Source: Flavobacteriales bacterium
GTDB taxonomy: Bacteria > Bacteroidota > Bacteroidia > Flavobacteriales_F > PHOS-HE28
NCBI GenBank assembly: GCA_016715895.1
Contig: JADJXH010000004.1
Span: 1,984,001-2,048,000, forward strand
DNA length: 64,000 bases
Direction of reading: 5' to 3'
Shown: in pieces, positions 8,655 through 17,264 of the stretch
Numbering within the stretch: the stretch's first letter is position 1
How the letters are laid out: every line of letters starts with the position of its first letter
Notes under the pieces: model-generated
The model's database searches: none
Told to the model about the DNA's origin: nothing
Seen by the model: only the letters and a program-made list of their open reading frames with translations
Translations under genes and position numbers: made by a program

Positions 8655-8684
8655 AGGCCGTCCCGATCGGGGCGGCCTTTCTGT
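8655..8684 (+). terminator. Intrinsic terminator of tRNA-Pro
   Basis: A 10-bp stem, AGGCCGTCCC with GGGGCGGCCT (one G-U pair), closes on a GATC loop. It is followed by TTCTGTT. Confidence 0.8.
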
Positions 8685-8691
8685 TGATGGC

Positions 8692-8988
8692 ATGGCGTTG
8701 TTCTACGTGCTGTATTCGGCGGAATTGGACCGCTACTACATCGGTCATACCACAGAGGCCATGGAGGGGCGGCTGCGCAAGCATCTGTCCGCCCACCGCG
8801 ACACGGGCCGATCCATGGCCCTTCCGTTCTCGCGCCGATCCTGCGGATCGGAACTTCATGCATGGACCGACAGGGTGATCCGTCGAATTCGCGGGGTCCA
8901 CCGTGTGGTGACCGGTCCGGGTATCGTCAAGGAAGCTGCTGCACCTTCACGCTGGTCGGAACGGAGCCGCCGATATTGGTCAGGATGA
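8692..8988 (+). pseudogene. Decayed GIY-YIG endonuclease-like fragment
   Basis: The first ~35 residues, MALFYVLYSAELDRYYIGHT and then a MEGRLRKHLSAHR segment, match the start of small GIY-YIG proteins (UvrC/SLX1-like nuclease fold). The family normally continues with a GFTxRAxxW segment and a glutamate-containing helix. Here the frame reads on without these motifs into unrelated Arg- and Ser-rich sequence and ends at 8988, overlapping the 3' end of the convergent secreted-protein gene. No other frame restores the family sequence clearly. I read it as a broken copy that kept only the N-terminal half. It lies directly after a tRNA, a common insertion site for mobile DNA. Confidence 0.6.
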
Positions 8989-11461
8989 TGTCGCGGTCGT
9001 TGCTGGGGCCGGCGTACTTGATCACCCCGTCCAGGTTCACGTCGGTGCCCTTGTAGCCGCTGCTGATGGCCGTGGGGACGGTCCCGCCGATCTCCGCCAG
9101 GATGGGGTCCCTGTCATTCCCCGCTCCCACGTACTTGATGAGGCCGTCGAACGTGACATCACCGGCCCAGAGCACCATGGTACCGCCCAGGTCCTTTCGG
9201 GCACCGGTCCCGTAGGTGGTCGTTGTCGGGCTGGTGAGGTCCACCATGATCGGACCGGTCGCAATATGCACGGGGTCGGCGGTCATGCAACCGAGGTGGT
9301 TGCGATGTCGCACCGCGATATGGTGGTCGCCGGTGTGGGCGCTGAGGTCCAGGGTGGAGACGCCATCAAGGTCCACCACGTCGCCGTCGCGCTGCAGCAG
9401 GGCCGGTCGGCTGTGCACCACCGTTGCGGGCAGTGCGGCATCGCGCAGTTCCACCACCACCCAGTCCACGATGGCGTCGGACCCGGACGCAGCAAAGGCG
9501 CCCGGGTCCGCACTTACGCCACCCCCGGTACCCGTGTACGAGTAGGATAATGCGGTGTACGGTTCGCCGGAAGGAAGAAGAAGGGTCGCACGCAGGTCGT
9601 CGTCCATGAGCCCGCTACCGGTAACATAGGGCCCTTCCAGCATGACCCGAAGGGCGAGTGCGGCAATGCAGTCCGGACCGGAGAACGCACAACTTCCATC
9701 ATCGCAGACGGCGTCAGGGTCGTAGTTGCACGCGTAGGGGTTGGTGCATCCGGGCGAGGCACAGCCGCCATTGCTGACCGTGAGCACGCCATGGTCATGC
9801 AGCACGACCGGATCCCCTTCATTGAAGAGCGACGAGAGGAGGGTGACCGTCGTGGTGCCTGACGTGAACGCCGGGAGCACCTCGAAATGCGCGTAGCCGA
9901 TCACACCACCGGGCTGGAAGGGGTCCGCACTGGCGGCCACCACCGACAGGGTTCCTGCGGAGGTCGACGTGGCCGCCAGCCAGCCGTCGCTGAGCGTGCC
10001 GATGCTCTCCCACGCAACGAAGGCGAGCCGCGTCGCATCGAAGCCCACGTCGATGGAGAAGGCCCGGACATCCTCGTTGTTCACGGAGGGCCCCAGGGTC
10101 ACCGGGACCCAGACGTCGCCGCCCACCGGAGCCTGCACGTCCTCCACCTTCAGCAGCGCATCCCACACATGGATGGTGCCTGTGGAGGCGGTGTTCCCGA
10201 TGGCATCGATGAGCGAGATCTGGACCGTGCCGTTGTCCAACGCCGTGAAGAGCCCCGCCGCGTCGATGGAACCGACGGTGGGGTCTGACACCGACCATGC
10301 GACCGGCGGGACCACCGCGCCGGTGGTCGCGAAGAGAAGGGTCAGGCCCGCCTGAACACTGCCGGTGCCCGGGGTGATGCCGATGGCAGGCAGGTTCTGG
10401 AAGCTGAGGGAGCCGGTGGCCGCGCGCACGTTGTGGGTCTCATCGAACAAAGCGCCACCGATGCTCAGCGTGTAATTGCCCGCACCGGGGTCCGGCTTCT
10501 CATAGCGCAACCAGCCGAGCGTATCGGTCCCCATGGGGCTTCGAGGCATGGCATCGGCGAAGCTCAGGTACACGGAGGCGCCGGAGGTGTTCGTCTGGAG
10601 GTTCATGCCATCCAGCAGATACCCGGCCACATCCAGGCCGGTGAACTGCAGCGCCGTGTGGCCATCGACCCGGATGTCACCCGCGTAGAACCCGGTGCCG
10701 GAGGGGTCCTTCATGGTGAGCGGCACGCGCAGCTCCTGCGTGGTGTAGCCGGTGGCGCTCCCGATGTCCAGGTCGAAAGTGCGCACGTCATACCAGCCCG
10801 AGTTCGTACCCGTGTTGCTGATGGCATCCTCGGCCTGTGCTTTTCCGAGACCCTGTGCCACGGCCGTCCAGCTACCTCCGCTCACCGTGCCCACTGCGGG
10901 ATCCGTGGAGGAATAGAGGTAGGGGGCCGTCCCACCGGACGCGGTGAGGGTCAGCGCCTCGCCGGGGATGAGCACGGCCGAGGCCGGGTTGACCGTGATC
11001 ACCGGACCGGGGGTCACGCTCACCGAGCCGTTGGTGAAGGAGAGGGTGGGGCTTCCTTCGTTGAACAGGTTGGAGCCCGCCGGGGTGAACTGGATGTTGG
11101 TGCTGCCGGTGCTGTTGGCCTGGAAACGCAGTCGAAGGAGCGTGCCGCTGCCGCTCAACGGCGCGGTGCCCGCCCAGGCGATCAGCACCGTGGTGGTGGC
11201 GTTGGCCACGGGTGTGCCCACGCCATGGAGCAGGTCCCCCGGATCCACGATCACGTTCTGGAAGGTGCAGGTGGAGGGCTTCGTCACGCTCAGTTGAAAG
11301 CTGCGCACATCAAGGCCGGTCAGGTCCGTGTTCACCACGATGGGCAGGTCGAAGACCTGGCCGGGATGCACCCCGGTGGCGGTACCGGCCTGGAGGTTCA
11401 CCGATTGGGCCCACAGGTCGATGCCCATCAGGAACGTGAGCAGGATGGCGGATAGGCGCAT
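8927..11461 (-). CDS. Large secreted protein with cohesin-like domains and a DG-IKY-NDRD C-terminal repeat
   Basis: This 844-residue exported protein has a signal peptide (MRLSAILLTFLMGIDLWAQ). It shows three cohesin-like beta-sandwich domains: about 20-150 (PGQVFDLPIVVNTDLTGLDV), about 230-350, and about 440-560 (NNEDVRAFSIDVGFDATRL). Ig-like segments around PGEALTLTASGGTAPYL separate them. Then comes a Cys-rich motif (CTNPYACNYDPDAVCDDGSC) that I know from Flavobacteriales secreted proteins. The C-terminus holds two copies of a dockerin-like, possibly calcium-binding unit with DGLIKYVGAGNDRDPIL and DGVIKYAGPSNDRDIIL. This ending probably serves surface export or anchoring. The gene starts 30 bp after the beta-helix gene, so the two are probably co-transcribed. 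Confidence 0.85.
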   Translation of the reverse strand: MRLSAILLTFLMGIDLWAQSVNLQAGTATGVHPGQVFDLPIVVNTDLTGLDVRSFQLSVTKPSTCTFQNVIVDPGDLLHGVGTPVANATTTVLIAWAGTAPLSGSGTLLRLRFQANSTGSTNIQFTPAGSNLFNEGSPTLSFTNGSVSVTPGPVITVNPASAVLIPGEALTLTASGGTAPYLYSSTDPAVGTVSGGSWTAVAQGLGKAQAEDAISNTGTNSGWYDVRTFDLDIGSATGYTTQELRVPLTMKDPSGTGFYAGDIRVDGHTALQFTGLDVAGYLLDGMNLQTNTSGASVYLSFADAMPRSPMGTDTLGWLRYEKPDPGAGNYTLSIGGALFDETHNVRAATGSLSFQNLPAIGITPGTGSVQAGLTLLFATTGAVVPPVAWSVSDPTVGSIDAAGLFTALDNGTVQISLIDAIGNTASTGTIHVWDALLKVEDVQAPVGGDVWVPVTLGPSVNNEDVRAFSIDVGFDATRLAFVAWESIGTLSDGWLAATSTSAGTLSVVAASADPFQPGGVIGYAHFEVLPAFTSGTTTVTLLSSLFNEGDPVVLHDHGVLTVSNGGCASPGCTNPYACNYDPDAVCDDGSCAFSGPDCIAALALRVMLEGPYVTGSGLMDDDLRATLLLPSGEPYTALSYSYTGTGGGVSADPGAFAASGSDAIVDWVVVELRDAALPATVVHSRPALLQRDGDVVDLDGVSTLDLSAHTGDHHIAVRHRNHLGCMTADPVHIATGPIMVDLTSPTTTTYGTGARKDLGGTMVLWAGDVTFDGLIKYVGAGNDRDPILAEIGGTVPTAISSGYKGTDVNLDGVIKYAGPSNDRDIILTNIGGSVPTSVKVQQLP

Positions 11462-11491
11462 GGCTCGGGTATTGGAGGGTGAGGGGGACCA

Positions 11492-14400
11492 TCAACGGAG
11501 CACCACACGGCAGTGCATCGCGGCCTCGCCCTGGAGCAGGTGGAGCACGAACACGCCTTGGAGCTGCGTGCCCAGTTCGCTCCGGTCCACATGGACGGTC
11601 TGCACCGAGCCTTGGGTGGTGGGGCGTACCATGCGGGCAAGCACCAGCCGGCCGCGTTCGTCATAGAGCCGCAGCTCGACGGGCGCACCCGGTGAGAGCG
11701 GCGACCAGGCAAGGGTGAAGCCGTCGACCGCAGGCATGGGATAGGCCATCGCCTGACCGGGCCGCAGGGCTTCCGGATCGATGCCGGTGCTGATGGTCGG
11801 CTGGATGATGACCTCGCCTGCGACCGCGGTGGCCGTGACGTCCACGTCATCCACCAGGACGTTCAGCAGGGTCAATTCCGTGGTGGTGAACTGGGTCACA
11901 CCGCTGTCCGCCACGAGATGGAGCCGCACCACGGCGCCGTCCTGCGTGAGCGGATAGGCGCTGGCGCCGGCCAGGATGAGCGTGCCGCTCCCCGGGGTGC
12001 CTTGGGCCAGCATCCAACCGGCGGGCAACAGGCTCTCCACGTCGATCAGTTCGATCAGTGCAGGGTCGAACGCGAGCGTGAGCTGGAACGACAGGACCGA
12101 ATCCACCCCCATCAGGGAGAGGTCCAGCGCGAAGCTGTCGCCCGGTGCCACCTGCGTGGAGGAGAGGAGTACAGCGGCCGGGTCCAGCATGGGAGCATGC
12201 TGCTGGTCACCACCCTGCACACTTGTTTCCGCCGGGAAGTTGGGGATGAGCCCCACGGTGTACTGCAGGATCAGCGTGGCGTCACCGGCCGTGACCGAGG
12301 TGTTGGCGTCCACATCGGCCACCGTGGTCTGCAGGGGTGTCAGCGTGATCGCGCTCACCACGCTCTGAAGCACCAGCGAGGCGTCGTAGGCCTGCACGGC
12401 TCCGTTCAGGCTCACGTCGCCCATCAGGGGTGAGATCGGTCCGGACGCGAAGGGTTGATAGTCCACCTGGTCGGTCACACTGATGCCCGTACCACCCGGG
12501 TTGCCGCTGTGCGTGGGGCCGCTCGGGTCGCCCCAGTAGCAGTTCGTCGCGTCGATGTTGAAGGTCTGGCTCACGTTGTACACCCCGTGGCTCGTGATGC
12601 CCATCAGGTCGCAATGGTTGATCACCGGATCGCTGAGGCCTTCAGCCCGTACACCATAGTAGGCGTGCTGCAACAGGCTGTTCGTGATGGTGGGCGAAGC
12701 GCTCTGGCAACGGATGGCGCCCGGGTCGTTCACATTGCTCCGCTGGGCATAGCGCACCACGCAATGGTCCATCTGGCAGTCGGCGTCCACCGCACTGTTG
12801 GCGAAGGTGATGCCCGCCCAACTGCTGGTGCCCACTCCGCTGCCGCCATCACTGTTGCTGTCCCCGCCATAGAAGTCGTCGCGCTCGTGGGTGAACACGA
12901 TGGTGTTCTCCGGACCGCTGCTGCCCAGCGCGAAGAGGCCGCGTTGCACGGTGAGCGACTTGCCGTCGGCGAACTTGCACATGATCCCCGGCGCGATGGT
13001 CAGGTCCGCATTGGTGCCCACCGTGAAGCCGTCGCGGAAGAAGTAGGGGATGTTCGTGATGCCCGCGAGATCGATCGGGTCGAGGGAGGCGTCCTGGAGC
13101 AGCGTCTCGTTCTCGATCCAGATCATGCGTTTGGTGCTGCCGGTGATGTTGCATCCGACAAGCACATCGGGGATCGACAGGATGCTCGTGCGGAAGGGGG
13201 TCTGCGCAAGGTCCGTGAACGTGCAGCCCGCCACGTGCGGCCCCTGGCTGCCCAGCGAATGGATGCCGGATTCGAGGTGGTCGAAGGTGCAGTTGCTGAT
13301 CGTGGGCGCGGCGCTGGTGGTGAGCACGCCCTTGTTGCGGTAGCGGAACAGCACATGGTCCACCACGCTGGCGTCGTCCGCCGAGGATCCGAACTCCACG
13401 TAGCAGGCGTTCCGCCATGGGCTCAGGTCCACGGTGGGGCTGGTGGTGTTCCCGTCCTGGTTCATGTCGCCCGGCAGGCCGAAGGCGTCATCGTACCGGT
13501 GGGTGAAGATCACCGGGTTCATCGCGGTGCCCTGGATGTCCAGGCGGGCTCCACCGGTGACAGCGATCTCGTAGCGGCTCCCTTCTCCGCCGATCGAACT
13601 GTAGGAGTTGGGATGGAACTTGAACACGGTGCCTGCGGGGATGATCACATGCGCCCCGCTGGTCACCGCGATATCTCCGTTCACGAAATAGGTGGCGGGA
13701 AAGAACGGCCCGAGCTGATGATGGGCCAGGGTGCCACTGGTGGTCCAGTTCTCGGCCCGCAGGCCGATGGCGAAGAGCGAGACATTGCTGATGGTGTTGT
13801 TGCTGAGCGTGGGCGTGGCGAAAGCGCTCATGAACACCGGAACGTCATCGATCAGGTTGATGAAGTTGTTCTGGATGATGGGCGAGGCGGTGCCCTTGAT
13901 ATCGAACGCAGGAACGTTGCTGGATTGGATGACGCAATCCTCCACCGTGCCTGAGCAGTTCTCGAAGATCACCACCCCGTTGAAGTCGGAGATGTAGACC
14001 GTGGACGCATACCGGAACGACACGAATTGCAGGTGGTTCAGGAGCCCGTTGGACCCGGCGCGGAAGGCGATCCCGGCGTTGTCCCCGTTCTGCGGAACGC
14101 TGCCGTTCGCATCGTTGTTGGTGTCGCCGCCTTCGGAGTCGTCCTTGAGGGAGGTGAAGATGATGGGCTCCGTGCTGGTGCCCACGGCCACCAGCGCACC
14201 TTGGATGTCCCACCGCTGGACGCAGGTGGGGCATCCGCTCACCTGCGTGGCGGTGCGCCACTTGATCACGGTGCCCGGCAGGATGGTGAGCGTGGCGCCG
14301 GCACCCACGGTGAACCCGGCGGAGAGGTAGGGCAGTACGCCGTATCCGTCCACGTTCAGCGGACCCAGCGTGGCGTCGCTACCGAGCGAGCAGGCCAGCA

Positions 14401-16948
14401 CCTGTGCGCCCATGAGCGCGTTCGTGGAGGCGACGGTGATGCTGCTGAAGGTCGGCGCGGCGCCGGGACCGATCGCCAACACCGCGTCCGTGCACCAGTC
14501 GATGGTGCAGTCGCTGATCGCGGGATCGCTGTTGCCCACGAAGGAGAAGCCGTATCGGCCGTACTCCACCTGCACGTTCTCCACCACCCCTCCGGCATCG
14601 GAGAAGTGGATCGCGGCCGTGTGGTCGTCGCTGGCCACACAACCCGTGCGACCCGCGTACCGCACCCGGGCATGCTCGATCCGGTTGAACCCGTCGTCGG
14701 CCGTGGCGTTGAAGCGGATGCCATACCAGTTTCCGGTGGCCGGCACGGTGCTGTTGCCGTCCTGGTTGGTGTCCATCGGGTCGCCGAACAGGTCATCACG
14801 CCATTCGGTGAAGATGATGGGCTCGGTGGGGGTGCCCACGGCGTGAAGGCCGCCGTTGACGATGATGCGACGGGCATTGGGGCCCATCTTCACCACCACA
14901 CCGGGGTCGATGGTGAGCTGAGCGCCGGCCGCCACCGTCAGGTCCCCCAGGATCACCTGCGTCACGTTCGTGTGTGTGCCCAGGGACCGCTGGGCCATGG
15001 TGCCGTTCACCGTCACGGTGCCACCGATGATGCCCAGAGCATCGAGCCCCACGTTGTTCAACGTGATGTTGGAGAAGGTGGGGTTCGCAGTGGCCTGGAT
15101 GGCCACGGCGGCCTGGGTGTAGTTGTTGAAGGTGACATCCGTAAGTGCGGCGGCCGACGCTTCGCCGCCTTCGTAGCCGTAGGTTCCGTCGTTGAAGGAG
15201 CAGTTCGTGAGCGACACCGCACCACCCCGGTCGAACACCGTCCAGGGGCTCACGAAGGGTGCGCCGGAGATGGTGTTCCCGAAGAGGTTGCTGACGTTGC
15301 CCATGCTGTAGCGCATGTCCACATGGGTCATCGTCAGCGTCCCGCCGATGTCCACCGCGATGCCGCCGGGCCGGTTGCCGGTGGTGGTGGGCAGGCTCGT
15401 GTTGCCGTCCTTGTTGGTGTCGTTGGGGTTGCCCACGTTGTCATCCGCCACGCTCGTGATGGTGATGGGCTCCAGCAAGGAACCGTTGAGCAGGAGCGTA
15501 CCGCCCACGTGGATGTCGAACTGGCCGTAGGTCTTGATCACCAGACCCGCGTCCACGGTCAGGGTGAGCCCGGCGGGGATGATCACATCGCCGAGCAGCA
15601 CGTAGGTCACGTTCGGTGTTCCGGTCACGTCGCGCTTGATCAGCGTGTTGTCCGCGGTGAGCGTGGTGGCGAAGAGGCCGATGCCATCGTACTGGTTGTC
15701 GATGAAGCTGAAGGTGTTGTTCAGGAAGTCGGGGGCGCAGTCCAGCGTCATGGCGATGGGCGTTGAGAGGCTGCTGCCGAAGGTGCACGCCCCGATGAAG
15801 GCGGCGCTGCCGTTGCGCAGGGTGATGCCCGTCCGGTCGAACTGGAAGACGCACTCGGTGAAGCTGGGCGCGCTGGCGTTGACGTCCACCCCGCCGTAGG
15901 TGACCGATCCGGAGACCTGACCCGCGTACTGCACCCGGCAACGCGTCATGGTGCTGGCGGAAGGGTTCGTCCCGGAACCGAAGCGGATGCCGTACCAGGA
16001 TCCGTGGGCCGGTGCATTGGCCGAGCCGTTGCCATTGCTGTCCCCTCCGGTGTTGTCATCGCGGTAGCTGGTGAACACGATCTCCTCTCCGGGGTCCGCA
16101 TCGGCGGCCAGCGTTCCATTGATGGTGATGGTCTTATTGTCCTCCACCTTCACCTTCGCCTGTGATCCCAGGGTCCAGGTGACGCCGCTGCTCACCGTCA
16201 AGCCGTTGTCCAGGTAATAAGGGATCTCCAGGCCGTCGTAGGTGCGGTCCGCGCCCATGGTGGAGTATCCGACCTGAACGGCGGGACGCGTGTTGCCGGT
16301 GAAGGAGTTCGCCCCGTAGGTGGTGTTCGTCAGGGTGGCGAAGTAGCCCAGGAAGATCGGGAAGTTGCTTCCGCTGATCGAGATGCCATCGATGGTGCAG
16401 GCACCGCCGCCCAAATGAAGCCCCGTGGTGGCGCCGTTGATCGCGGTACCCGACACGGAGCAGGTCCCGCTGTTCACGAACACGCCGTAGGTGACATCCT
16501 GGATGCTTCCTCCGGTGAGCGTGGTGCTCCCGTCGGAGTTCAGGTAATGGCCGGTGAGCGTGCAGTTGGTGAGCGTGGCCGTACCGTCGGTGAGGACGTT
16601 CACCCGGTTGCCGTCGCTCAATGTGCAGCCGTCGAGGTCGATGATGCCCCCGGACCCCGCACGCAGCTCCCAGGCGTTCGCGGCACCGTTCGGGCTGAAC
16701 GTGGCCGAAGTGGCCAGCAAGCTTCCGTTCACCGTCAACGAGGTTGAGTTCAACAGCACCTGTACGCCGGCTTCCACCGTGATGGTGACCCCGGAGGCGA
16801 TGGTCGTAGCCCCGGTGATCGTGTAGGGCGAGCCGGTGGTCGTCCACGTGTCATCCACGAGGAGGTTGCCGGTGATGGTGGTCTGGGCGTTCGCGTGGAC
16901 GAGCCAGGCGAAGGCCAGGAGAACGAGAAGGTGTCGCAGGGTCTTCAT
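11492..16948 (-). CDS. Giant secreted parallel beta-helix protein with dockerin, cohesin-like and T9SS domains
   Basis: This 1,818-residue surface or secreted protein has a signal peptide (MKTLRHLLVLLAFAWLVHANA). About 1,450 residues of right-handed beta-helix repeats follow, many containing GNWYGIRFN-like rungs and DDNxGDxNxDGN loops. Next is a dockerin type I-like pair (GDVSLNGAVQAYDASLVLQS and ADVDANTSVTAGDATLILQY), then a cohesin-like domain (SVLSFQLTLAFDPALIELID). The end is a T9SS type A sorting domain (AYPMPAVDGFTLAW to a basic VVLR). The start at 16948 was chosen for the signal peptide. Such proteins usually act as adhesins or carbohydrate-binding proteins, but no catalytic site is visible. 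The inverted repeat at 17000-17015 lies 52 bp upstream. Confidence 0.88.
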   Translation of the reverse strand: MKTLRHLLVLLAFAWLVHANAQTTITGNLLVDDTWTTTGSPYTITGATTIASGVTITVEAGVQVLLNSTSLTVNGSLLATSATFSPNGAANAWELRAGSGGIIDLDGCTLSDGNRVNVLTDGTATLTNCTLTGHYLNSDGSTTLTGGSIQDVTYGVFVNSGTCSVSGTAINGATTGLHLGGGACTIDGISISGSNFPIFLGYFATLTNTTYGANSFTGNTRPAVQVGYSTMGADRTYDGLEIPYYLDNGLTVSSGVTWTLGSQAKVKVEDNKTITINGTLAADADPGEEIVFTSYRDDNTGGDSNGNGSANAPAHGSWYGIRFGSGTNPSASTMTRCRVQYAGQVSGSVTYGGVDVNASAPSFTECVFQFDRTGITLRNGSAAFIGACTFGSSLSTPIAMTLDCAPDFLNNTFSFIDNQYDGIGLFATTLTADNTLIKRDVTGTPNVTYVLLGDVIIPAGLTLTVDAGLVIKTYGQFDIHVGGTLLLNGSLLEPITITSVADDNVGNPNDTNKDGNTSLPTTTGNRPGGIAVDIGGTLTMTHVDMRYSMGNVSNLFGNTISGAPFVSPWTVFDRGGAVSLTNCSFNDGTYGYEGGEASAAALTDVTFNNYTQAAVAIQATANPTFSNITLNNVGLDALGIIGGTVTVNGTMAQRSLGTHTNVTQVILGDLTVAAGAQLTIDPGVVVKMGPNARRIIVNGGLHAVGTPTEPIIFTEWRDDLFGDPMDTNQDGNSTVPATGNWYGIRFNATADDGFNRIEHARVRYAGRTGCVASDDHTAAIHFSDAGGVVENVQVEYGRYGFSFVGNSDPAISDCTIDWCTDAVLAIGPGAAPTFSSITVASTNALMGAQVLACSLGSDATLGPLNVDGYGVLPYLSAGFTVGAGATLTILPGTVIKWRTATQVSGCPTCVQRWDIQGALVAVGTSTEPIIFTSLKDDSEGGDTNNDANGSVPQNGDNAGIAFRAGSNGLLNHLQFVSFRYASTVYISDFNGVVIFENCSGTVEDCVIQSSNVPAFDIKGTASPIIQNNFINLIDDVPVFMSAFATPTLSNNTISNVSLFAIGLRAENWTTSGTLAHHQLGPFFPATYFVNGDIAVTSGAHVIIPAGTVFKFHPNSYSSIGGEGSRYEIAVTGGARLDIQGTAMNPVIFTHRYDDAFGLPGDMNQDGNTTSPTVDLSPWRNACYVEFGSSADDASVVDHVLFRYRNKGVLTTSAAPTISNCTFDHLESGIHSLGSQGPHVAGCTFTDLAQTPFRTSILSIPDVLVGCNITGSTKRMIWIENETLLQDASLDPIDLAGITNIPYFFRDGFTVGTNADLTIAPGIMCKFADGKSLTVQRGLFALGSSGPENTIVFTHERDDFYGGDSNSDGGSGVGTSSWAGITFANSAVDADCQMDHCVVRYAQRSNVNDPGAIRCQSASPTITNSLLQHAYYGVRAEGLSDPVINHCDLMGITSHGVYNVSQTFNIDATNCYWGDPSGPTHSGNPGGTGISVTDQVDYQPFASGPISPLMGDVSLNGAVQAYDASLVLQSVVSAITLTPLQTTVADVDANTSVTAGDATLILQYTVGLIPNFPAETSVQGGDQQHAPMLDPAAVLLSSTQVAPGDSFALDLSLMGVDSVLSFQLTLAFDPALIELIDVESLLPAGWMLAQGTPGSGTLILAGASAYPLTQDGAVVRLHLVADSGVTQFTTTELTLLNVLVDDVDVTATAVAGEVIIQPTISTGIDPEALRPGQAMAYPMPAVDGFTLAWSPLSPGAPVELRLYDERGRLVLARMVRPTTQGSVQTVHVDRSELGTQLQGVFVLHLLQGEAAMHCRVVLR

Positions 16949-16999
16949 GGGGGCCAGGTTGGAGGGACCAAAGCAACCGGGCCCCGGAAGGGGGTACAA

Positions 17000-17015
17000 T
17001 ACCGGATAACCGGTA
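17000..17015. promoter_or_regulatory. Candidate operator TACCGG-N4-CCGGTA before the beta-helix gene
   Basis: This is a perfect inverted repeat, TACCGG ATAA CCGGTA, in the intergenic region between the beta-helix gene and the divergent M1 peptidase. On the minus strand the surrounding 20-mer matches the site before the response regulator (5111-5130) at 18 of 20 bases. Confidence 0.45.
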
Positions 17016-17240
17016 ATTCGCTCCGGATCCGGGGCACCGTGTATGGCGGACATCAGGCAGCTGCCGGAGCGGATGCGCAAGACCTTCCGGCGCGCGGATC
17101 GGGACGTGTGGCAGGACGGTCCCCCGGTCGTTGGTGGAGCGCGGGCGATCCGGTCCCGGCCAGCGCGCAGGTGCCTGCTTCAACCGTTGGTCACCGTCCG
17201 TTCGATGCGGATCCGGTGGGCCGATCCTGGGAGGGAACGG

Positions 17241-17248
17241 TACTTTCG
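17241..17248 (+). promoter_or_regulatory. Promoter -7 box for the M1 peptidase
   Basis: TACTTTCG is one base from TAnnTTTG and lies 16 nt before the chosen ATG at 17265, which supports that start over upstream in-frame alternatives. Confidence 0.5.
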
Positions 17249-17264
17249 CACCCTCCTTCCCACC

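Noticed and set aside
12455..13954. 499-residue plus-strand frame inside the beta-helix gene
   Set aside because: It has the composition of an antisense shadow and no start, promoter or domain.
17043..17264. N-terminal extension of the M1 peptidase
   Set aside because: Arg-rich sequence without homology, placed upstream of the likely promoter and signal peptide.
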